Assembly (NCBI GenBank): GCA_041568335.1
Contig: JBFFZZ010000098.1
Location: 1 to 10,157, forward strand
Direction of reading: 5' to 3'
DNA: 10,157 nt
Origin: WVWW01 sp041568335
GTDB lineage: Bacteria > Acidobacteriota > Polarisedimenticolia > Polarisedimenticolales > Polarisedimenticolaceae
Part shown: in pieces, positions 6,703 through 10,157 of the stretch
Position numbering within the stretch: the stretch's first letter is position 1
Layout of the letters: each line of letters opens with the position of its first letter
Notes under the pieces: model-generated
Told to the model about the DNA's origin: nothing
Databases searched by the model: none
Seen by the model: the letters and a program-made list of their open reading frames with translations, nothing else
Translations under genes and position numbers: made by a program

Positions 6703-6708
6703 TACAAT
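6703..6708 (+). promoter_or_regulatory. Probable -10 element (TACAAT) directly before the DUF721 gene; implies leaderless mRNA
   Basis: TACAAT matches the -10 consensus at five of six positions and ends seven bases before ATG 6716. Transcription normally begins six to eight bases after the -10 box, so the mRNA would begin at or next to the start codon, with no room for a ribosome site. No clear -35 is visible. Confidence 0.5.
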
Positions 6709-6715
6709 CGACCCG

Positions 6716-7186
6716 ATGCCCCGGCGCTTTCCGAAACGCGCGTTCGTCCCCGTGGGGAGTCTCCCCGCCACGCGGCTGGGTCTTTCGGCCAGCCGATCCG
6801 CGGAGCTGCAGCTGCACCGCGCCTGGATCCGGGTCGCCGGTCCCCGGCTGGCCGCCCAGGCGGCGGCGATCGGCATCCGACGCGGGGTGCTCGAGATCCG
6901 CATGGCCGCGCCCGACGACGCCTGGAGCCGAACGCTCGACGATCTTCTCCCGGCCCTGGCCGCCGCGATGGCCGCGGAACATCCGGGGTGGGGGATCGAG
7001 TCGGTTCGGCTGACCGACCCGTCGGGCGATCCACTCGGCGAGATCCAGACGCTGGCCGACCCCGTCCCTGCTCGCCCAGCGGCACGGCCGAGGCCTGCCG
7101 AGCGGGACCGCAAGCGCGAACCGATCCCGCTGGAGCGCTTGATGCGGGCTTACTTGTCCCGCTCGGGGGAGTCCTCGACCGACTGA
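6716..7186 (+). CDS. DUF721 (DciA-like) domain protein
   Basis: A 156-residue soluble protein. Residues about 20-100 show the DUF721 pattern: LGL at the start, then an amphipathic segment with W(I)RVAGPRLAAQA, a GxxRGVLEIRMAAPDDAW strand and helix, and LPALAAAM before a final ESVRL strand. DUF721 includes DciA, which many bacteria lacking DnaC use with the replicative helicase DnaB. Short members like this one often carry only the domain, so a role in helicase loading is a family-based inference. The C-terminal 50 residues are Arg/Pro-rich and look disordered. ATG 6716 is preferred because it lies just after a -10-like TACAAT, with no Shine-Dalgarno sequence. The gene's 3' end overlaps the convergent GWxTD gene by 37 bases. 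Confidence 0.82.
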   Translation: MPRRFPKRAFVPVGSLPATRLGLSASRSAELQLHRAWIRVAGPRLAAQAAAIGIRRGVLEIRMAAPDDAWSRTLDDLLPALAAAMAAEHPGWGIESVRLTDPSGDPLGEIQTLADPVPARPAARPRPAERDRKREPIPLERLMRAYLSRSGESSTD

Positions 7187-8670
7187 GCCTCGGCGGTCAG
7201 CTCGAACGGGACATCGGTCGAGATCAGCTTGCCGTCGGCGTCCGAAACCTCGACCCGGACCCGGTACTTGCCGACCGGCCACTTTTCGGTCGTGGACAGC
7301 GCCCAGGCCTGCGAATGGTGCTCCTGGGCCGCGCGGGCCGCGAGACCGAGGTCGACCCAGCGCCCGTCGTCCTCGCGACCCTGGACCTGATACGAGACCT
7401 CGAGCGGCAGGGCCGCTTCGTAGACTTCGTAGAACAGCTGGATCGTCTCCCCGGGCCGGTAGTTCGAGGAGAACCGCGGGACGACCCGGAACGGCCCGAT
7501 CGTGTAGGGCTCGTCATACGAGCTCAGCGCGCGGTAACGCAGGCTCTCGAGATCCTCGGCGAGCACGACGTCGCTGAAACGGAACCGTTCGCTGAGCGTT
7601 GGGAGCTTCAGCTCGCGACGCACCAACCCGGTCTTGGCCGTATCGGGATCCGCGACCAGGATCGTCAGTTCGTAATCGCCGGGCGGCAACACGATGCGCG
7701 CCTGCGCGAACCGCCGTCCGTCTTCCTCGTTCATCTTGAAGACGGTCTCGTCGAGGACGCGCTGCGACCGACTGGACCCGTCACCGAGGTCGAGCTCGTC
7801 GAGTGGCCGGAACCGCGCGATGACCGCGGGTTGATCCCGGCCCGCGGTGTAAGAGACGTCGACGGTCAACGAAACGAGCCACTCACCCCGGTGATCCGGG
7901 TGACCGAACCGGTCCACACGTGCCTCGACCTCGTGAGTGACGTAGGCCTCCCGGGTCTCGACCCGCTCGAGCAGCAGCTGGGCATGCGGCGGGACCTCCT
8001 GCATCTTGCCCAGGTCGAGCATCACCGACATCTCGGTGCGTCCGGGCATGCCCACGACGTCCATCCAGCGCTCGACCGGATCGGAACCCTCGTCCTGCAT
8101 CGCTCGCGGGTTGAAAAAGACGCTGGAAAGCTTGGGATCGTAGGAAACCTTGTACTCCCCACCGGGTCCGCGGACGAACGGGACGACCGTGATCGGGTTG
8201 ACGTCACGCCGTCCGCCGGCGCGACCCTCGTAGATCCAGCGGATGAGGCCTCCGACGCTGCGCGGGTCCTCGGCCCGGTATTCGGGCTCGTCCTGGATCT
8301 CGGTCGGCGGGCCGTAGAGGATGTGGATCTTCCCCCGATCGGTATGCCAACCCTCGCCGGCGCTGTCGAGGAACCGCTCGTTCGCCTCCCGGACCCGCTC
8401 CCAGAACAGCTGCCGGTACTCGTTGGTCATCGTTTCGGGGTGGGGGTCCCGCCGGGCCCAGAACCGCTCCACGAAGAGGATCCGTTCGTCGTCGGTCTTC
8501 AGCGCCCGGAACGCCTCCACCTCGCGCTTCTCCGCGATGTAGCGGATCGGTCCGTCGATCCAGCGCTTCAGTTCGGGGAGCTTGGGATCTTTCTTTTTCT
8601 TCGCGTCGGCCGGGAACAGGGCGGCCAGGAGGGCGAGCCCGAGGATCAGTCCCAGCTTCGGTCGGCGCAT
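7150..8670 (-). CDS. Exported GWxTD domain-containing protein
   Basis: A 506-residue protein with a signal peptide at residues 1-23 (MRRPK basic start, hydrophobic core, Ala-Asp-Ala before a Lys-rich segment) and no lipobox Cys. Residues about 30-210 form a GWxTD domain: LKRWIDGPIRYIAEKREVEAF, FVERFWARRDP, NEYRQLFWERVREANERF and the signature GWHTDRGKIHILYGPP at 107-122. The rest, residues 210-506, is beta-rich with repeats of sandwich-like strands (for example PPGDYELTILVADPDT, VGKYRVRVEVSDADGK). GWxTD proteins are widespread in Acidobacteriota and relatives; their function is unknown. ATG 8670 is chosen because it starts a clean signal peptide. The minus frame stays open far upstream to about 10113 across the bactofilin gene, but that extension is a GC-driven shadow. 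Confidence 0.88.
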   Translation of the reverse strand: MRRPKLGLILGLALLAALFPADAKKKKDPKLPELKRWIDGPIRYIAEKREVEAFRALKTDDERILFVERFWARRDPHPETMTNEYRQLFWERVREANERFLDSAGEGWHTDRGKIHILYGPPTEIQDEPEYRAEDPRSVGGLIRWIYEGRAGGRRDVNPITVVPFVRGPGGEYKVSYDPKLSSVFFNPRAMQDEGSDPVERWMDVVGMPGRTEMSVMLDLGKMQEVPPHAQLLLERVETREAYVTHEVEARVDRFGHPDHRGEWLVSLTVDVSYTAGRDQPAVIARFRPLDELDLGDGSSRSQRVLDETVFKMNEEDGRRFAQARIVLPPGDYELTILVADPDTAKTGLVRRELKLPTLSERFRFSDVVLAEDLESLRYRALSSYDEPYTIGPFRVVPRFSSNYRPGETIQLFYEVYEAALPLEVSYQVQGREDDGRWVDLGLAARAAQEHHSQAWALSTTEKWPVGKYRVRVEVSDADGKLISTDVPFELTAEAQSVEDSPERDK

Positions 8671-8683
8671 CGGTTCAACCTGC

Positions 8684-8699
8684 GCAACATTCGTGTTGC
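8684..8699. repeat. Perfect 6-bp inverted repeat in the leader of the GWxTD gene
   Basis: GCAACA and TGTTGC flank TTCG (CGAA on the minus strand). It lies 14 to 29 bases upstream of ATG 8670, between the start codon and the likely minus-strand -10 at 8719-8724. It could be an RNA hairpin near the ribosome site or a small operator; the sequence cannot tell which. Confidence 0.5.
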
Positions 8700-8718
8700 A
8701 GAAAGGGGTTTCCTCATG

Positions 8719-8724
8719 AGTATA
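8719..8724 (-). promoter_or_regulatory. Possible -10 element (TATACT) for the GWxTD gene
   Basis: On the minus strand TATACT matches five of six -10 consensus bases, 48 bases upstream of ATG 8670, giving a leader of about 40 bases that includes the 8684-8699 inverted repeat. No convincing -35 is present at 16-18 bases. Confidence 0.42.
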
Positions 8725-8787
8725 GTCCGGCCGCCTCGATCCCGCCGCGGCCGTCCCCGTTTTCTTGCATGTCTGTTCTGAGGCATT

Positions 8788-8799
8788 AGATATAGAATA
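8788..8799 (+). promoter_or_regulatory. Possible -10 region for the bactofilin gene
   Basis: The AT-rich run TAGATATAGAAT stands out in this GC-rich gap and offers TAGAAT (8794-8799, five of six) or TATAGA (8792-8797). TTGCAT at 8766-8771 is a poor -35 candidate. Transcription from here would leave an unusually long leader of about 150 bases before ATG 8959. Confidence 0.4.
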
Positions 8800-8916
8800 T
8801 CCGGCGTGGCAAACGCTGCCGCGTGCACGGGTCGACAGAGCTGGGTAACGACGCAACCCCACGAGGTCGGGACGTGACGCGCAGTCATTTAGCCGGCGCT
8901 GGGGGCAACTAACTTG

Positions 8917-8942
8917 GGGCCCGGCAACGGGTGCCCGGCAAC
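8917..8942 (+). repeat. GNRA-loop hairpin and direct repeat in the bactofilin leader
   Basis: CCCG (8920-8923) pairs with CGGG (8928-8931) around a GCAA tetraloop, and GGG 8917-8919 can pair with CCC 8934-8936 below a two-base bulge. CCCGGCAAC occurs twice, at 8920-8928 and 8934-8942, and its GGCAAC core also at 8904-8909. The second copy ends three bases before the AAGGAGG ribosome site, so alternative pairings could affect translation. I do not recognise a riboswitch class. Confidence 0.45.
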
Positions 8943-8958
8943 CAGAAGGAGGCCGCTC

Positions 8959-9495
8959 ATGGCCTGGATGCGACAGAAGTCGGAAGCGGACAAACCGGCG
9001 ACCGAGCAGGCGACGACCGCGACCACACCGCCAACCACGCCGGCCAAAGGGTCCGGACGGGAGACCAGAATGGAGAAGCTTGTGAATATCGGACAATCGG
9101 TGCAGATCAAAGGTGAGTTGACCGGTAACGAAGACTTGACCATCGAGGGCATGGTCGACGGCAAGATCCTCGTCAAGGATCACAGCCTGACGATCGGCGC
9201 CAACGGCCGGATCACCGCGGAAGTGCACGCCAAGACGGTCGTCATCGTCGGGACGATCACGGGCAACATCACCGCGGACGACAAGGTCGAGATCGCACCG
9301 TCCGGCACGGTGAACGGGGACATCCGCGCGCCGCGTGTCGCGATCTCGGATGGTGCCAAGTTCAAAGGTTCGATCGACATGGATCGCAAGGGTGCGTCCG
9401 CTCAGGCCTCGACCGCTTCGTCGACCTCGAAGGGTTCGGGGATGTCGACCCCCCGCACGGAGATGCCGCGCAGCGCGAGCCCGAGCGAATCGTAA
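8959..9495 (+). CDS. Bactofilin (polymer-forming cytoskeletal protein)
   Basis: Bactofilins assemble into nucleotide-independent filaments, often under the inner membrane, and scaffold cell-wall enzymes, stalks or chromosome-positioning proteins. The 178-residue product has a flexible N-terminus (residues 1-42, rich in Thr, Ala and Pro), a DUF583/bactofilin beta-helix (about 43-141) and a disordered Ser/Thr/Ala C-terminal tail. The core shows the repeated pattern of a right-handed beta-helix: IGQSVQIKGELTGNEDLTIEG, VDGKI, LTIGANGRI, AEVHAKTVVIVGTITGNI, KVEIAPSGTVNGDI, APRVAISDGAKFKGSI. AAGGAGG at 8946-8952 lies six bases before ATG 8959 and fixes the start. No membrane segment is present. It is followed after three bases by a methyltransferase-like gene, probably co-transcribed. 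Confidence 0.95.
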   Translation: MAWMRQKSEADKPATEQATTATTPPTTPAKGSGRETRMEKLVNIGQSVQIKGELTGNEDLTIEGMVDGKILVKDHSLTIGANGRITAEVHAKTVVIVGTITGNITADDKVEIAPSGTVNGDIRAPRVAISDGAKFKGSIDMDRKGASAQASTASSTSKGSGMSTPRTEMPRSASPSES

Positions 9496-9498
9496 AGC

Positions 9499-10155
9499 GT
9501 GCTCTTCCGCCGGAAGAGCGACCATCGGGTCGGCACGGTCGGACGTCCGCACGCTGCGTCGAGCGTCGCGGACGTACGGTCGTGCCCCAGCCTTGCCAAA
9601 GCGCTGAAGCGCATCTCCGCACGAGACAAACCACAGATCCTCGACCTCGGTCCGTTGTGCGGCTCGACGGCCGTGTTCCTCGCCAACCGCGGGGCGCGTG
9701 TCTGCGTGGAGGACTTCCAGCCGCCGCAGCCGCGACCCAAACCGAACAAGGACGACGTCGATCCGCCCGTGGTCGAACCGTTCCGCATCGATCAACCGGG
9801 CGAGGAGTTCGATCTCGTCCTGGGCTGGGAAGCGATCGACTTCACGCCCCCCGACCGGCTCGAAGAGGTGGTCGGCGAGATGAGGCGGCTGGTGCGAGAA
9901 AATGGCCTGATTCTCATGCTTTCTCGCAACACGACCGGCGCGCGCAAAGCCGTTCAGGATGTCCCCGGACGGTTCCGGGTCGAGGCCGACGACCGGCTCG
10001 CTCGCGAGCCCGCGGGGACGGCGACCCGCACGCGCTGGGTCCACCTGACCCGCGAGATCGAACGCGTGCTCAAACCGTTCTCGGTCCTGGGCATTCACCT
10101 GCAGCGCGATCAAACACGCGAGATCCTCGCGCTTCGCAAACCGGCGAAGTCCTAA
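9499..10155 (+). CDS. Class I SAM-dependent methyltransferase-like protein
   Basis: A 218-residue soluble protein with a Rossmann methyltransferase pattern. Motif I is QILDLGPLCGSTAVFLANRG (about 46-65), followed by a VCVEDF strand whose acidic residues at 71-72 would hold the ribose. Then come FDLVLGWEAIDF (104-115), a helix with LEEVVGEMRRLV, and the GLILMLSR strand (136-143) typical of 'L-x-x-G-G' methyltransferases. Motif I lacks the usual G-x-G-x-G spacing (GPLCG), so activity is uncertain, and the substrate cannot be inferred. The first in-frame start is GTG 9499, three bases after the bactofilin stop; no strong ribosome site precedes it. The frame ends at TAA 10153-10155, two bases before the window end. 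It is likely co-transcribed with the bactofilin gene. Confidence 0.75.
   Translation: MLFRRKSDHRVGTVGRPHAASSVADVRSCPSLAKALKRISARDKPQILDLGPLCGSTAVFLANRGARVCVEDFQPPQPRPKPNKDDVDPPVVEPFRIDQPGEEFDLVLGWEAIDFTPPDRLEEVVGEMRRLVRENGLILMLSRNTTGARKAVQDVPGRFRVEADDRLAREPAGTATRTRWVHLTREIERVLKPFSVLGIHLQRDQTREILALRKPAKS
9501..9519. repeat. Perfect 8-bp inverted repeat between the bactofilin gene and the methyltransferase frame
   Basis: GCTCTTCC (9501-9508) and GGAAGAGC (9512-9519) flank GCC. It begins five bases after the bactofilin stop and covers the first codons of the downstream frame if GTG 9499 is its start. There is no T-run after it, so it is not a standard intrinsic terminator. It may stabilise the bactofilin mRNA end or control the downstream gene. 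Confidence 0.6.
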
Positions 10156-10157
10156 CC

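Larger units (their letters stand above)
6305..6715. other. 411-base intergenic region between the small minus-strand gene and the DUF721 gene, with several inverted repeats
   Basis: I see no convincing coding frame on either strand; the open frames across it are rich in Arg, Pro and Gly and read as shadows. It holds the upstream regions of two divergent genes. Perfect inverted repeats cluster at 6441-6454 (GGGTT/AACCC), 6486-6499 (CGAGG/CCTCG), 6503-6515 (GCAAG/CTTGC), 6520-6574 (AGGGAGG/CCTCCCT, enclosing CCCGGG at 6539-6544 paired with 6552-6557) and 6575-6587. The 6438-6590 part could be a structured RNA or leader. It matches no tRNA, tmRNA, SRP RNA, RNase P RNA or riboswitch consensus I know. 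Confidence 0.5.

Noticed and set aside
6434..7282. 282-codon minus-strand open frame across the intergenic region and the DUF721 gene
   Set aside because: No motif, shadow-like composition, no ribosome site, and it runs antisense to a supported gene and through the clustered hairpins.
6619..8781. 720-codon plus-strand open frame antisense to the GWxTD gene
   Set aside because: The opposite strand holds a signal peptide and the GWxTD signature. This frame looks like a complement artefact with Asp/Arg/Leu bias and no domain.
8805..8958. Cyclic-di-GMP-I riboswitch in the bactofilin leader, suggested by GACGC and GGCAAC fragments
   Set aside because: The fragments are in the wrong order and spacing, and the conserved tetraloop/receptor core is missing.
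8671..10113. Long minus-strand extension of the GWxTD frame, 480 more codons, antisense to bactofilin and methyltransferase genes
   Set aside because: The signal peptide and family similarity begin at 8670. The extension is Arg/Gly/Pro-rich and antisense to two well-supported genes, as expected of an open shadow frame in GC-rich DNA.

Overview
The window is GC-rich, gene-dense bacterial chromosome made mostly of housekeeping genes. Multihaem cytochrome, GWxTD-domain, bactofilin and DUF721/DciA-like proteins occur together here. This mix, with short overlapping operons, suggests an Acidobacteriota-like organism (perhaps the Thermoanaerobaculia/Holophagae side). That is inference from gene content; there is no rRNA or other marker to settle it.

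Layout, left to right. (1) 1-931: the tail of a probable hemC overlapping hemD, both of tetrapyrrole synthesis. (2) 1004-2503: gcvT-gcvH of the glycine cleavage system; gcvP is not here. (3) 2508-3083, minus: a Maf nucleotide pyrophosphatase, four bases from the gcvH stop. (4) 3218-6101: a three-gene operon of an exported metallophosphoesterase-like/tetrahaem cytochrome fusion, ruvX and mltG, each joined to the next by a 4-base stop/start overlap. (5) 6080-6304, minus: a small Cys/His-rich protein of unknown function. (6) 6305-6715: a 411-base intergenic stretch with several hairpins and a possible minus-strand terminator. (7) 6716-7186: a DUF721/DciA-like protein, possibly translated from a leaderless mRNA. 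(8) 7150-8670, minus: an exported GWxTD-domain protein. (9) 8671-8958: a divergent promoter region with a long leader. (10) 8959-10155: a bactofilin followed by a class I methyltransferase-like protein.

The main discovery candidate is the first gene of region 4. Its reading frame has one in-frame TGA (3374-3376), after which the frame stays open to 4621. Protein similarity runs straight through, and the TGA falls where family relatives, as I recall them, have the second Cys of a Pro-Cys-Gly-Cys motif. A stem-loop with a GGA apical loop lies 28 bases downstream, as expected of a bacterial SECIS element. The best reading is a selenocysteine protein with a Cys-Gly-Sec motif, which ordinary gene callers would split in two. 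TGA is a normal stop for other genes here, so code reassignment is unlikely. Because ruvX and mltG follow by stop/start overlaps, their expression could depend on reading through this codon.

No rRNA, tRNA, CRISPR array, insertion sequence or phage gene was seen.
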